A DNA stretch of 64,000 nucleotides from Chitinophaga pinensis (GTDB lineage: Bacteria; Bacteroidota; Bacteroidia; Chitinophagales; CAMDFR01): contig CAMBZT010000006.1 in NCBI GenBank assembly GCA_945872405.1, positions 1 through 64,000 on the forward strand, in the 5' to 3' direction. Each line of letters starts with the position of its first letter. The first letter of the stretch is position 1. Position numbers and translations under genes: made by a program. The notes beneath the pieces are model-generated. The model had not been told where the DNA came from and searched no databases. It saw only the letters and a program-made list of their open reading frames with translations. Positions 9,062-18,427 of this stretch are shown here, piece by piece.

Positions 9062-9974
9062 GATTAAATGGTATGTGATTGTGAATCCCGTTGCTGGTTT
9101 TGGCAAGGCACTAAAAAAATGGAAAGCACTTTCTGTTTTATTGCAACAAGAGTTTGAGCTTGAAATGGCATTTACCGAAAGAGATCGGCACGCTATTGTG
9201 TTGACTAAAGAAGCGGTGGAAGCAGGCCATACCAATATCCTAGCGGTGGGTGGTGATGGCACCTTACATCAAGTGGTGAACGGAATGATGTTACAACATC
9301 AAAAAGCGAGTCATGAGATTTCGATTGCTTTTTATTCTTGTGGAACAGGGAATGACTGGGTTCGTCCTTTTGCTTTTCCCAAAAAAACCAAGGACTTCGT
9401 CGAACTCCTGCGACATCATAAAACTGTTTTTCATGATGTAGGAAAAGTGAGTGCTTACAACGAAAAAAAGCCCTGTATTGAATATTTCAACAATATAGCT
9501 GGCGTGGGTTTTGACGCTTATGTCATTCAACAAACCAAAAACAAAACAACGGGGCAATTTTCTTATCTTTTTGGAATGTTGAAGAGTTTATTTTCTTATC
9601 GATGCAATCATTTAAGGGTGACAATAAACGGCGAAAAGCATGAGGCCATCAGTTATTTGACGCTAGCGGCCATCAATAAATATGCAGGCGGAGGAATGAA
9701 ATTAGCGCCGAACGCTATCAATAATGATGGATTATTTGATGTTATATTAGTCAGAGAAATGTCGAAATGGGAAGTGGTAAAACACACCTCAAAACTTTTT
9801 AGTGGCAAGTATCTAGATTTAAAACAGGTCTCCGTTTTTCGTACTTCGTTCTTTGAAATTGAGGCGTTGGAAAATGCTGAATATGTCTATTGTGAGGCAG
9901 ATGGGGAGTTAATTGGAGCTGGACCTTTTAAATTCACTATCATTCCTAATGCACTCAAAATAGTGGTTCCTTAA
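9048..9974 (+). CDS. Diacylglycerol kinase-family (DagK/YegS-like) lipid kinase
   Basis: The 308-residue protein has the DAGK catalytic signature: NPVAGFGKA near residue 13, the ATP-binding GGDGT motif at 68-72, and FYSCGTGNDW (SGTxND class) near residue 100. Members phosphorylate diacylglycerol, sphingoid or related lipids with ATP, usually at the inner membrane. The start overlaps the preceding MFS gene by 14 bp, suggesting a two-gene operon. Length matches YegS/DgkB-like enzymes. Lipid specificity cannot be told from the sequence. Confidence 0.9.
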   Translation: MKQPKIKWYVIVNPVAGFGKALKKWKALSVLLQQEFELEMAFTERDRHAIVLTKEAVEAGHTNILAVGGDGTLHQVVNGMMLQHQKASHEISIAFYSCGTGNDWVRPFAFPKKTKDFVELLRHHKTVFHDVGKVSAYNEKKPCIEYFNNIAGVGFDAYVIQQTKNKTTGQFSYLFGMLKSLFSYRCNHLRVTINGEKHEAISYLTLAAINKYAGGGMKLAPNAINNDGLFDVILVREMSKWEVVKHTSKLFSGKYLDLKQVSVFRTSFFEIEALENAEYVYCEADGELIGAGPFKFTIIPNALKIVVP

Positions 9975-9983
9975 AGTTTTTTG

Positions 9984-10018
9984 CTCGTTAGCTTGGCTAT
10001 AAAACCAGTCCTAGCGAG
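9984..10018. other. Hairpin just after the lipid kinase gene
   Basis: CTCGTTAG (9984-9991) pairs with CTAGCGAG (10011-10018), including one G-U pair. The inner TTGG pairs with CCAG around an AT-rich loop. It lies 10 bp past the stop codon. No T-run follows on the + strand, so it is a 3'-end structure or weak terminator rather than a canonical intrinsic terminator. Confidence 0.4.
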
Positions 10019-10200
10019 GTGACATTAATCAACATTAACAAAGAAAGACTAAAGATCTAAGCGCTTTCCTTCTTTATTGTTTTAATATCTAATTAAAGAT
10101 TGTTTAATTTATTCATTTGTTTTTTAATTCTATTTATTATTGTTAATTATTTTTTTGTTAACACGAATATTTATTGTGGCCACAAGAGTCTAATCTTTAT

Positions 10201-10296
10201 ATGTACAATCCCGTTTTGGCGAGTAAAATCACGGAACTTGATTCACAATTATATTACGCCAGTGTAATGAATATGCTAACAAATATTAAGGCCTAA
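10201..10296 (+). CDS. Possible 31-residue small ORF in the 9975-10438 gap
   Basis: The 464-bp gap between the lipid kinase and the pseudouridine synthase is AT-rich in its first half (10070-10180). It holds one short ATG-to-TAA frame encoding MYNPVLASKITELD followed by 17 more residues. I see no clear ribosome-binding site and no recognised family. It is listed only because nothing else explains the gap; chance occurrence is quite possible. Confidence 0.15.
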   Translation: MYNPVLASKITELDSQLYYASVMNMLTNIKA

Positions 10297-10438
10297 TACC
10301 GCTACTTCCACATTTGTTTAGTTTGTTTGTTTTCTCTGATTTGGATGTTCGTGAAGTACTTAGAGCGCTAGAGTGCACCGCCAAAAAATCGACGTTGGTT
10401 TTTTTGCCATCAAAAGATAGGGGCACAACCAAAATCTA

Positions 10439-11131
10439 TTATGGCTGACTGCCTACAAAGTAATCCCATAAAGGGTCTGCGGGTGGTCTAGCTGTGATCA
10501 TGATGTTTTCTTTGGTGATGGGGTGCACAAATTCGAGTCGACGCGCGTGTAGATGAATAGAGCCGTCCTCATTACTTCTTGCTGAACCATACTTTAAATC
10601 GCCTTTGATGGAGGATCCGATTTTGCCCAGTTGACAACGGATTTGGTGATGTCGACCTGTATGCGGTTTGATTTCCAATAAATGGTAGGTGCTGCTGCTA
10701 CCGATATGTTTATATTCTAATTCGCATAGTTGAGCGCCTTTCGATTCTTTGTTGCTCGCTCTTGATTTGTTTTTTTTTTCGTCCTTCACAATCCAATGTA
10801 CAAGGGTGCCTTCTTCGTCTGGGGGTAAGTTTTTTACAATGGCCCAATACGTTTTTTTGATGGTTCGGAGTTTAAACATTTCGTTAATTCTTTCGAGCGC
10901 CTTGGATGTTTTTGCCAACAAAACCAAGCCAGATACTGGTCTGTCGATTCGATGTGCCACGCCTAGAAAAACGGCTCCGGGCTTTTGATAGCGTGCCTTT
11001 ATATATGATTTGGATAATTCTTCTAAAGATTCTGCCTCGTTTTTGTCTCGTTGAACGAGCAGGCCCGCCGGCTTGTTGTATGCCAATAGATGATTGTCTT
11101 CGTAAAGTATTTTTAAATCTTGATATTTCAT
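10439..11131 (-). CDS. RluA-family 23S/tRNA pseudouridine synthase
   Basis: The 230-residue protein has the RluA catalytic motif HRIDRPVSGLVLL with the nucleophilic Asp at residue 63, plus the family motif KPHTGRHHQIRCQL near residue 170. RluA enzymes isomerise specific uridines in rRNA or tRNA. There is no N-terminal S4 domain, so it belongs to the short RluA/RluC-like class; the target site is not predictable. It lies 40 bp downstream of the biotin carrier gene on the same strand, so the two probably share a transcript. Confidence 0.9.
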   Translation of the reverse strand: MKYQDLKILYEDNHLLAYNKPAGLLVQRDKNEAESLEELSKSYIKARYQKPGAVFLGVAHRIDRPVSGLVLLAKTSKALERINEMFKLRTIKKTYWAIVKNLPPDEEGTLVHWIVKDEKKNKSRASNKESKGAQLCELEYKHIGSSSTYHLLEIKPHTGRHHQIRCQLGKIGSSIKGDLKYGSARSNEDGSIHLHARRLEFVHPITKENIMITARPPADPLWDYFVGSQP

Positions 11132-11171
11132 TTTTTGTTCTCTTCAGATTTTTTAATCTTATATGTTTTAA

Positions 11172-11660
11172 TTACTCTAGCTCTATTAATATCTGGTTTT
11201 TTTCTACTGCTTGACCCTGCTTTACCAATATGTTTTTCACTTTGCCGTCGCCAGGGCTTTTTAAAATGTTTTCCATTTTCATAGCCTCTAAAATCAATAC
11301 AGAATCGCCCTTTTTGATCTCGTCGCCAATGTTTTTTTCGAAGCGCAAAATAAGTCCTGGCATTGGTGCTTTGATGTTATTCACCTTGGTGGTTTTTAGA
11401 TTTCCCATGCCTAGTTGTTGTAATAACAAATCAAACTTGTCTTGCACTTTTACATCGTATTCGCTTCCATTGACTCGAATGATAAAGCTTTTTTCCTCCG
11501 TATTGGCTTCTACCAAGATGGCAGTATAAGAGGTGTGATTCCAAATAATATGCATTTCGCCTTCCTTAACTTGAATTATATCAAATATTTCTTGCGATTG
11601 ATTGACGGTGTTTCCTTCTATTTCGAAACTTTTTTTTGTGTTTACTTTTACACTAAACAT
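11172..11660 (-). CDS. Biotin carboxyl carrier protein (biotin/lipoyl attachment domain)
   Basis: The 162-residue protein ends in a biotinyl domain. KAPMPG starts the barrel at about residue 98, and the biotinylated lysine is K128 in EAMKME. The N-terminal ~85 residues form a linker and barrel-like segment typical of carriers in propionyl-, methylcrotonyl- or acetyl-CoA carboxylase systems. No carboxylase or carboxyltransferase gene is adjacent, so its partner lies elsewhere. The start ATG is at 11660. In a few Bacteroidota such carriers serve acyl-CoA carboxylases, but that assignment is inference. Confidence 0.88.
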   Translation of the reverse strand: MFSVKVNTKKSFEIEGNTVNQSQEIFDIIQVKEGEMHIIWNHTSYTAILVEANTEEKSFIIRVNGSEYDVKVQDKFDLLLQQLGMGNLKTTKVNNIKAPMPGLILRFEKNIGDEIKKGDSVLILEAMKMENILKSPGDGKVKNILVKQGQAVEKNQILIELE

Positions 11661-11858
11661 GAGTCAAATTTTTTCTGATGTAAAAATACAACAAAGGAGT
11701 GGAAGGATATTAGAATTGTGTGCTTTGGAATGGCACTGTTTATAAAACTTGAAAAACAACTAAGTCCTTTATTGTAAGAAGATAAAAAAAATTGATTACA
11801 CGATTGATTGCTTCAATTTATGGAAATATGTTATAATTCTATCTTGACAAAACAGCGT

Positions 11859-11866
11859 TACCTTTG
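11859..11866 (+). promoter_or_regulatory. -7 box upstream of the M1 peptidase gene
   Basis: TACCTTTG matches TAnnTTTG and lies 27 bp before the ATG at 11894. A TTC at 11837-11839, 19 bp upstream, sits where the TTG -33 element belongs. This would give a leader of about 20 nt. Confidence 0.5.
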
Positions 11867-11893
11867 TGTTTTTAAGTTGTAATACGATTATAT

Positions 11894-14512
11894 ATGAAAA
11901 AAGTTTTCTTGTTTCTTTTTGTTGTTGTTTTTCTGAGTGCTTGCGATCAAGAAAAGAAAATTGCCAGAAAATATGAACATGGCAAAACACCCAAGGGCGA
12001 TATTTTATTGGACTCCCTAACGGTGGTGGGCAAAAAGGGCGCTTTACCTTACCAAGCTAGCATTACACAAAATCAAGATTTGGTGCACACTAAATTAGAT
12101 GTCCGCTTTGATTATCTAAAACAGTATTTGTATGGGAAGGCATCTATTACTTTACATCCACATTTTCTGTCTACAAACAAACTTGTTTTGGACGCGAAGG
12201 GCATGGATATAAAAGCAGTATCGATCACAAATAAGGATGGGTCGATGTCGCCACTTATTTATGATTACAAAGATTCTATGCACCTTCGCATCACCTTAAA
12301 CAAAACCTATGACAGGGAAGAGAACTTCACTGTTTTTGTGGATTATGTTTCGAAGCCGAATGAGGTAAAAACATCTGGTGGTAGTCTTGCAATTACAGAA
12401 GACAAGGGCTTGTATTTTATTGACCCATTAGATAAAGATCCGAATCAACCTACAGAAATTTGGACTCAAGGTGAGGTGGCTGCCAACTCGTGTTGGTTTC
12501 CTACCATTGAGTCGCCGATGCAGCGCATGACACAGGAAATAAACATGACGGTAGACGCGAAATACAAAACATTATCTAATGGTTTGTTGATAAACAGCAA
12601 AATCAATGAAGACGGGACACGTACCGATTTTTGGCGACAAGACAAAACTGCTGCCCCATACTTAACGATGATGGCTGTAGGGCCTTTCTCCATTACAAAA
12701 GAGACTTGGAATGGCATAGAAGTGAGTTACTATTTAGAGGAGAAATATGGTCCTTACGCACTGGATATTTTTGGTAATACCCCCGAAATGTTATCTTGTT
12801 TTTCTACCTTGCTGGGCGTGTCTTATCCTTGGGACAAGTATTCACAAGTGGTAGTACATGAATTTGTGAGTGGCGCCATGGAAAACACAAGCGCAACTGT
12901 TCTCTACGAACAAGTTCAAAAAACAAAGCGAGAAATGATAGATGGCGATCAAGAAAGTATTATTGCTCATGAGCTTTTTCATCATTGGTTTGGCGATTAT
13001 GTAACCTGCGAGTCATGGTCGAACCTACCGCTTAATGAATCTTTCGCTACTTATGGAGAATATTTATGGGCAGACCACAAATATGGTAGAGAAAGTGCGG
13101 ACCTTGAAATGTATCAAGATTATCGGAAATATATTAGCGAGGCCGAAGACAAGCAGGTTGACTTGATTCGTTTTTATTATGAATCTCCCGACGATATGTT
13201 CGACAGACATAGTTATGAAAAAGGTGCTGTTATTTTGCATATGCTTAGAGGGTACTTGGGTGATGCTGTGTTTTTTGCTGGCATAAAAAAATACTTAATA
13301 GACAACGCATTTCAGACAGTGGAGGCACATCAATTGAGAATGGCTTTCGAAAAAGTGAGTGGCGAAGATTTGAATTGGTTTTTCAATCAATGGTTTTATA
13401 ATGCAGGCCATCCTTTACTTGATGTTAACTATTCCTATGTGCAAGACACCGTAATTATTGATGTAACACAAAAATCTAGCAATTTAAATGCAAAACTTTT
13501 TAGGCTGCCTATGAAAATTGACATCTATACTGTTGCCGGTGTTGAGCGCTACGATCTGTTGGTTTATAAAGGAAAACAACAATTCAAATACATCAGCAAA
13601 GAAAAACCATTACTCATTAATTTTGATGCAGAAAAAACAACACTAGCTGTTATTGCCGAAAATAAAAGCATTACCGAGTACATTTATCAATATCAACATG
13701 CGCCTTTGTTTCGCGATAGATTGGATGCCGTTATTTATCTTTTGTCGAAGCAAAAAGATGGCTCCTCTACTCCTGCTTTGTTGGACGCCTTAAATGACAA
13801 ACATTGGTATATCAGAAAAAAGATGGTCGATAATATTCGCTTTGATGTAGCGGCTTCTACCGAATTGATGACGAAGATGAAAGATTTGGCCATCAGTGAC
13901 CCAAGGTCTTCCATCCGCGCAAGCGCTATTGACAAACTAGGAAAACTGAATAACAAAATTAATAATTCTCTCTTTTTGCAAGGTGTTGAGGATAGTTCTT
14001 ATCGGGTAATCGGAGCTTCGTTGATTGCTCTAGCAAAAACAGATTCTAGCTCTGCGCTTGCCGCAGCGAAAAGATTTGAAAAAGAAACCACCGGCTCAAT
14101 AGTATATGGCGTTTCTGATGTATACTCAAGCTATGGCGGAAGCAAAGAACAGGCTTACTTTGAAAACATGTTTCCTTTAAGTAACGAGTATACCAAAATA
14201 CAACTAGTATATCATTATGCAAATTATCTTGGGAATAGAGACAAGCCAGAATTTGATATTGCAATTAAAACTTTTCAAGGTCTTGTAAGCAATACTAGCT
14301 CTGAATACTTGCCTGGAGCGATTTCTGGGGCATTAAAGCGATTACAAAAATATTATGAAAAACGAAAAACCCAAGATCAATTGGCTTCCAAAAATGTAGG
14401 TGGCGATTTGAAGTTGTTGAGCGAATACAGCAACAAAATTTTGTTTTATGATGACGCAATTAGGCAAATAAACAAAGTAATATTACGTATTAGTGAAACA
14501 CATAGTAACTAG
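11894..14512 (+). CDS. M1-family aminopeptidase lipoprotein with C-terminal helical repeats
   Basis: The 872-residue protein has a lipobox (LSAC, about residue 17), so it is anchored in the envelope. The M1 signature is complete: substrate-binding GAMEN near residue 334, zinc motif HELFH at 359-363, and third ligand Glu382 in LNESFA, 19 residues after the second His. M1 enzymes remove N-terminal residues from peptides. Residues ~600-870 form HEAT-like helical repeats. The stop codon overlaps that of the convergent DUF983 gene (CTAG, 14509-14512). A role in peptide scavenging is inferred. Confidence 0.92.
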   Translation: MKKVFLFLFVVVFLSACDQEKKIARKYEHGKTPKGDILLDSLTVVGKKGALPYQASITQNQDLVHTKLDVRFDYLKQYLYGKASITLHPHFLSTNKLVLDAKGMDIKAVSITNKDGSMSPLIYDYKDSMHLRITLNKTYDREENFTVFVDYVSKPNEVKTSGGSLAITEDKGLYFIDPLDKDPNQPTEIWTQGEVAANSCWFPTIESPMQRMTQEINMTVDAKYKTLSNGLLINSKINEDGTRTDFWRQDKTAAPYLTMMAVGPFSITKETWNGIEVSYYLEEKYGPYALDIFGNTPEMLSCFSTLLGVSYPWDKYSQVVVHEFVSGAMENTSATVLYEQVQKTKREMIDGDQESIIAHELFHHWFGDYVTCESWSNLPLNESFATYGEYLWADHKYGRESADLEMYQDYRKYISEAEDKQVDLIRFYYESPDDMFDRHSYEKGAVILHMLRGYLGDAVFFAGIKKYLIDNAFQTVEAHQLRMAFEKVSGEDLNWFFNQWFYNAGHPLLDVNYSYVQDTVIIDVTQKSSNLNAKLFRLPMKIDIYTVAGVERYDLLVYKGKQQFKYISKEKPLLINFDAEKTTLAVIAENKSITEYIYQYQHAPLFRDRLDAVIYLLSKQKDGSSTPALLDALNDKHWYIRKKMVDNIRFDVAASTELMTKMKDLAISDPRSSIRASAIDKLGKLNNKINNSLFLQGVEDSSYRVIGASLIALAKTDSSSALAAAKRFEKETTGSIVYGVSDVYSSYGGSKEQAYFENMFPLSNEYTKIQLVYHYANYLGNRDKPEFDIAIKTFQGLVSNTSSEYLPGAISGALKRLQKYYEKRKTQDQLASKNVGGDLKLLSEYSNKILFYDDAIRQINKVILRISETHSN

Positions 14513-14913
14513 AGGTTTTTTTGCGGCATATCTTCTGCTTTTTCATAAAACAAATGGACCCACAAAGCCCGCGCAAAGCGAAAGACGAGAGGAATTAGAC
14601 ACATTGTAATAAGAATATCTATGATTAACGCGTTATCTACATCAATCTTAAAATAAAAAAACAAAGGAACAAAAAGAGACAAAACAATGGCACATGATAA
14701 CGCATAAGCAACATACATCGCGCCCCACCAGAATCCTATTTCGCTTTCATATTTCAAGTGGCAGACACTACATCTTTCTTCCATACTGAAAAGATATCTT
14801 AAATTATATGGGTTTTGATGTGTGAATAAGTTTGTTTTCTTACATCTCGGACACTTCATTGTAAAAATACTGTAGAGGTGACTGTGTTTGGGATTGATAT
14901 TAGGATAAGACAT
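14509..14913 (-). CDS. DUF983 family membrane protein with zinc-ribbon-like N-terminus
   Basis: Two CxxC pairs lie near the N-terminus (MKCPRC and CSVC), followed by two transmembrane helices starting in GFWWGAMYVAY. This is the DUF983 layout common in Bacteroidota; its function is unknown. I prefer the ATG at 14913 because the frame extends only to a TTG at 14928. An internal ATG directly before KCPRC (about residue 19 from this start) is another possible start. It ends in a four-base overlap with the convergent M1 peptidase gene. Confidence 0.8.
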   Translation of the reverse strand: MSYPNINPKHSHLYSIFTMKCPRCKKTNLFTHQNPYNLRYLFSMEERCSVCHLKYESEIGFWWGAMYVAYALSCAIVLSLFVPLFFYFKIDVDNALIIDILITMCLIPLVFRFARALWVHLFYEKAEDMPQKNL

Positions 14914-15010
14914 GCTTTTTTTATTCAAATATATTCATAAAACAAGCTCAGAAACGCGATAGTTCCATTTTTGCCGAATATTTTCTTTAATTTCGTGTCC
15001 ATTTTTCAAA

Positions 15011-15679
15011 ATGCAACAAAATAAAAAATTGAATATTATTCTTGTAGGAGCTACTGGATTGGTGGGTAGTCGGTTATTACGCTTTTCAATTATTAACGAA
15101 CAGATAGAGCGCATTATTTTGTTGTCAAGAAAGTCATCCGATACGACACACCCTAAAATAACAGAACATCTTGTTGATTTTAACACTCCTGAAAGTTATC
15201 GATCTTTGGTGAAGGGAGATCTTGTTTTTTGTTGCATAGGCACCACGATTAAAGCCGCCAGAAGCAAAGAAAATTTTGTTAAAGTTGATTATACCTATCC
15301 ACTAGAAATTGCAAAAGCGGCCAAAGAGAATTTGGTGCCTGCTTACCATCTGGTAACAGCCTTAGGTGCAGATGCCAACTCTTCCATTTTTTATAATAAG
15401 GTGAAAGGTCAGGTGCAGGATGCTATTGCGGCATTAGGGTTTGATGTTTGTTGTTTTTATCAGCCAAGCATGTTATTGGGCGACAGAACAGAAAGTAGAC
15501 CAACGGAAAAGATTGGACAAAAGTTAATGGTATTTTTTGACTTTTTAATTCCTTCTTTGTATAAAGCAATTGATGGTGGTTTCGTTGCTCAAGCGATTAT
15601 AGAGAATGCCTTACATGCAAAAACAGGCATACAAATCATTCCCTCAGACCAGCTTCTAAAATTAGCAAAAAATGCGTAG
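15011..15679 (+). CDS. NAD(P)-binding Rossmann oxidoreductase (TIP30/HTATIP2-like)
   Basis: The 222-residue protein opens with a dinucleotide-binding motif GATGLVGSRLL at about residues 13-23. It continues as a short atypical SDR, with FCCIGTT near residue 75 and a YNKVKGQVQ active-site-like segment near 140. It resembles TIP30/CC3-type NAD(P)-binding proteins whose substrates are generally unknown. Its stop overlaps the start of the CapA-like gene by 8 bp, so the two are probably translated together. Confidence 0.8.
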   Translation: MQQNKKLNIILVGATGLVGSRLLRFSIINEQIERIILLSRKSSDTTHPKITEHLVDFNTPESYRSLVKGDLVFCCIGTTIKAARSKENFVKVDYTYPLEIAKAAKENLVPAYHLVTALGADANSSIFYNKVKGQVQDAIAALGFDVCCFYQPSMLLGDRTESRPTEKIGQKLMVFFDFLIPSLYKAIDGGFVAQAIIENALHAKTGIQIIPSDQLLKLAKNA

Positions 15680-17681
15680 CGTTTTTCTTTTTTTCTATTT
15701 GTTTTGCACACTTCGTTTAGTCTCCCTTGCACAAGGAAACGCCTTTGTGCCAAACGATAAATACGACTCTTTGAGAATTATGCTTGTTGGTGACATCATG
15801 CAAAACAATGGACAGATTGCAGCCGTTTATGACAACTCCAACAGATATTATGACTATAGCAATACTTTTCGCTTTGTTCAGCCATTGTTTGGGGTTAGTG
15901 ATGTGGTGATAGGAAATTTAGAAACCACATTTAGTGGCAGGCCATACAGTAGCAATCCCTTTTTCTCTGCTCCTGACGAGTTTGCCCTGGCCTTAAAATA
16001 TGCGGGTTTCAATTGTTTAATGACTGCTAACGACCATTGTGCTGACAGAGACAAAGAGGGAATGACAAGAACAATACATCTTTTAGATTCGATAGGTATA
16101 AGCCATACGGGAACGTTTTTAAATAGAGAAAATAAATTTCTCAACAACCCACTTTTAATACAACGAAATGGTTTTTCGATTGCTATTCTAAATTATACTT
16201 TTGGCACAAAATATAATGTGGCCGACACCAATATGGTGAACTTAATTAATCCCGAAAAAATCAAGGGAGATTTGTTTGCCACACAAAAATTAAATCCCGA
16301 TTTCACCATTGTATACCTTCATTGGGGAACAGAATATGAGCGTTTTCCAAGCGACAATCAAAGAGAATTAGCTAAGCTTTGTTTCGATAATGGGGCAGAT
16401 TTTGTGGCTGGCTCAAATCCCCATGTTCTACAAAAAGCAGAAGAAATTCAATTCCTCTCTTATGGTGCATCGAAAAAGGGTTTTGTGGCTTATTCTTTAG
16501 GGAATTTTATTTCTGATTACGACAGAAGATATGGTGATGGCGCTGCGATTATGGAGGTAATTTTGACCAAAGAAAAAAAAACAGGAATGACTAAAGTGAG
16601 TGATTTTGGCTTTATTCCAACCTATGTTATCAAAGAGGGCAGCAAAAACAACAAGCTGATGCAAGTCGTTCCTGTTTCTGAAGTAGAGTCTAAAAATATT
16701 AGCGTTGACATGTCTAGCGCTGATTTAGAAAAAATGCGCCTTAGTGGCCTAGATTCTCGTTCCATGATGAACACCTCTAACTGTCTAGAAAGCAAGTATA
16801 AATTAAACGACGACATTATTAGCGACGTGTCTGAAACTATTGTCTTAACAGGCGCTCCTGTAAATATCGACAAGAAAACCGATGTTTTTTTTGCGCAAAA
16901 AAAAACTATTGTTAATACCATTCAGGTGGCGAAAACTGAAGTTAAAAACGAAATCCTTGTTGAAACAAAAACTACTGTTATTCGCGGTATAGAAACAGGT
17001 TTAAATTCGACAATTAATGTTCCTGTTAAGAAAGTAGTTGTCAATCAAATTGATTTGACAATCACTAATGAAGAGAGAAAAAAAGATAGTTTAGTTGAGA
17101 CAAACAAAAGAAACGTTTTTGCAATAAATACAACGAAGCCCATTGTTGTCTTAAGCAAAAGCCCAACAATTATTGCTAAGCTTGATACTTTCCTTTCTAA
17201 TGATGTACGCGAAAAAGAGAGCATTGTCTTGTCAAACAAAACCAATTTTTCCTCAATTGGTATTAAACAAAGCATACCTGCTGTAGTAAAAAATAGTGTT
17301 GTTAGCTCTAAGGTCGAACACGTGATAACTAATGATACGATTGCGTTGCACCCTAAACCCATTATCGTTCCGCCTGAAAGAAGCATAGAAGACGACATAT
17401 TGGACCTTGAAAATAAATTTAAAAAGTATGGAGCAATTTCATACAAGGTGAAGTTTTATGACATGCCTACAAAAATTGAAATAAACACCTACTATTATAA
17501 ATACCTAGAGGGTTATGCTTCAATACAAGAAAATGGAAACTGGGTATACTACTTGGGCAACTCTGCGTCTTTTGAAGAGGCAAAAACACGTTGCATGATG
17601 TTGCGTGGGAAGGGCTTGAAAAAAATTACAATTATTCCTTTTGTAAATGGTAAAAAAATAGACTGGACAATTAATTATTAA
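15672..17681 (+). CDS. CapA-family metallophosphatase-like protein with long linker and C-terminal domain
   Basis: The 669-residue protein has a signal peptide (cut near SLAQG). Residues ~35-320 form a CapA/PgsA domain, with MLVGDIM near 37, GNLETTF, NDHCADRD and HWGTEYE metal-site motifs and a SNPHVLQ motif. CapA proteins are linked to capsular or poly-gamma-glutamate polymer export. Residues ~370-570 form a low-complexity Lys/Thr/Val/Asn linker, unusual for the family. The C-terminal ~80 residues form a compact Tyr-rich domain that may be SPOR-like. No pgsB/capB or capC homologues are nearby, so a capsule role is unproven. Confidence 0.8.
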   Translation: MRSVFLFFYLFCTLRLVSLAQGNAFVPNDKYDSLRIMLVGDIMQNNGQIAAVYDNSNRYYDYSNTFRFVQPLFGVSDVVIGNLETTFSGRPYSSNPFFSAPDEFALALKYAGFNCLMTANDHCADRDKEGMTRTIHLLDSIGISHTGTFLNRENKFLNNPLLIQRNGFSIAILNYTFGTKYNVADTNMVNLINPEKIKGDLFATQKLNPDFTIVYLHWGTEYERFPSDNQRELAKLCFDNGADFVAGSNPHVLQKAEEIQFLSYGASKKGFVAYSLGNFISDYDRRYGDGAAIMEVILTKEKKTGMTKVSDFGFIPTYVIKEGSKNNKLMQVVPVSEVESKNISVDMSSADLEKMRLSGLDSRSMMNTSNCLESKYKLNDDIISDVSETIVLTGAPVNIDKKTDVFFAQKKTIVNTIQVAKTEVKNEILVETKTTVIRGIETGLNSTINVPVKKVVVNQIDLTITNEERKKDSLVETNKRNVFAINTTKPIVVLSKSPTIIAKLDTFLSNDVREKESIVLSNKTNFSSIGIKQSIPAVVKNSVVSSKVEHVITNDTIALHPKPIIVPPERSIEDDILDLENKFKKYGAISYKVKFYDMPTKIEINTYYYKYLEGYASIQENGNWVYYLGNSASFEEAKTRCMMLRGKGLKKITIIPFVNGKKIDWTINY

Positions 17682-17683
17682 AT

Positions 17684-18427
17684 ATGTACAACGCTGTTAT
17701 CGATATCGGAAACTCTACCATAAAGATTGCCATTTACAAGGGCGACGAATTTATATTGTTGCAAGTGATGGAAAACTGGGACGAAAGAGAATTTAATCAA
17801 ATCACAAAGGGTTATTTTGTAAAGAATGTAATGGTTAGTGATGTTCGGTATGTAGAAAAACCATACCTGCCTTTCTTAAAAGAAAAATTTAATTGCTTTT
17901 TTTCTGACATGAATGTTCTGCTACCCATCACGAACGCTTATCTTTCTCCGGAAACCCTCGGTTTTGATCGATTGGCGCAGTGTGTTGGTGCTAGAAAATA
18001 TTATCCCAATGGCAATTTGTTGGTCATTAGTTGTGGCTCCTGTATCACGTATAATTTTTTAAACCACTCGAATGAATTTATTGGTGGTGGAATTTCTCCA
18101 GGTATAAACATGCGATTTAAGGCGCTACACAATTATACTTCTGGGCTTCCTTTTGTTGAAACAAAAGACTCTTATGATGTTTTTGAGTTGATTGGAAGAA
18201 CTTCTGAAGAATCGATTATTAGTGGTGTATTACATGGCATACGTGCTGAAATAGACGGTATTATTGATTCGTATGAAGAAAATTATGAAAATTTAACTTG
18301 CATAATCACTGGAGGAAACTGGTCTTACTTTGCATATAGCTTGAAAAATAAGATATTTGCACATCCGAACTTAGTTCTATTTGGGCTTAATTCCATATTA
18401 CAAAATAATGTTACAGAAAAACTTTAG
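17684..18427 (+). CDS. coaX: Type III pantothenate kinase
   Basis: The 247-residue protein shows the CoaX/ASKHA hallmarks: DIGNSTIKIAI at the N-terminus, GFDRLAQCVGARK near residue 94, and SCGSCITYNFL in place of the usual DxGTAxT motif near residue 114. It phosphorylates pantothenate in the first step of coenzyme A synthesis. It begins 2 bp after the CapA gene ends and overlaps the downstream outer-membrane protein gene by 20 bp, so it sits inside an operon. The position beside an outer-membrane gene recurs in Bacteroidota, to my recollection. Confidence 0.9.
   Translation: MYNAVIDIGNSTIKIAIYKGDEFILLQVMENWDEREFNQITKGYFVKNVMVSDVRYVEKPYLPFLKEKFNCFFSDMNVLLPITNAYLSPETLGFDRLAQCVGARKYYPNGNLLVISCGSCITYNFLNHSNEFIGGGISPGINMRFKALHNYTSGLPFVETKDSYDVFELIGRTSEESIISGVLHGIRAEIDGIIDSYEENYENLTCIITGGNWSYFAYSLKNKIFAHPNLVLFGLNSILQNNVTEKL

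Noticed and set aside
9984-10018. Hairpin after the lipid kinase as a Rho-independent terminator
   Set aside because: No T-run follows the stem on the coding strand.
17319-17324. CACGTG core inside the CapA-like gene as a third parS site
   Set aside because: The flanks (GAACACGTGATAAC) do not match the parS arms, so it is only a chance hexamer.
17045-17446. 133-residue minus-strand ORF inside the CapA-like gene
   Set aside because: Antisense reading of the low-complexity linker, without a start context or family match.
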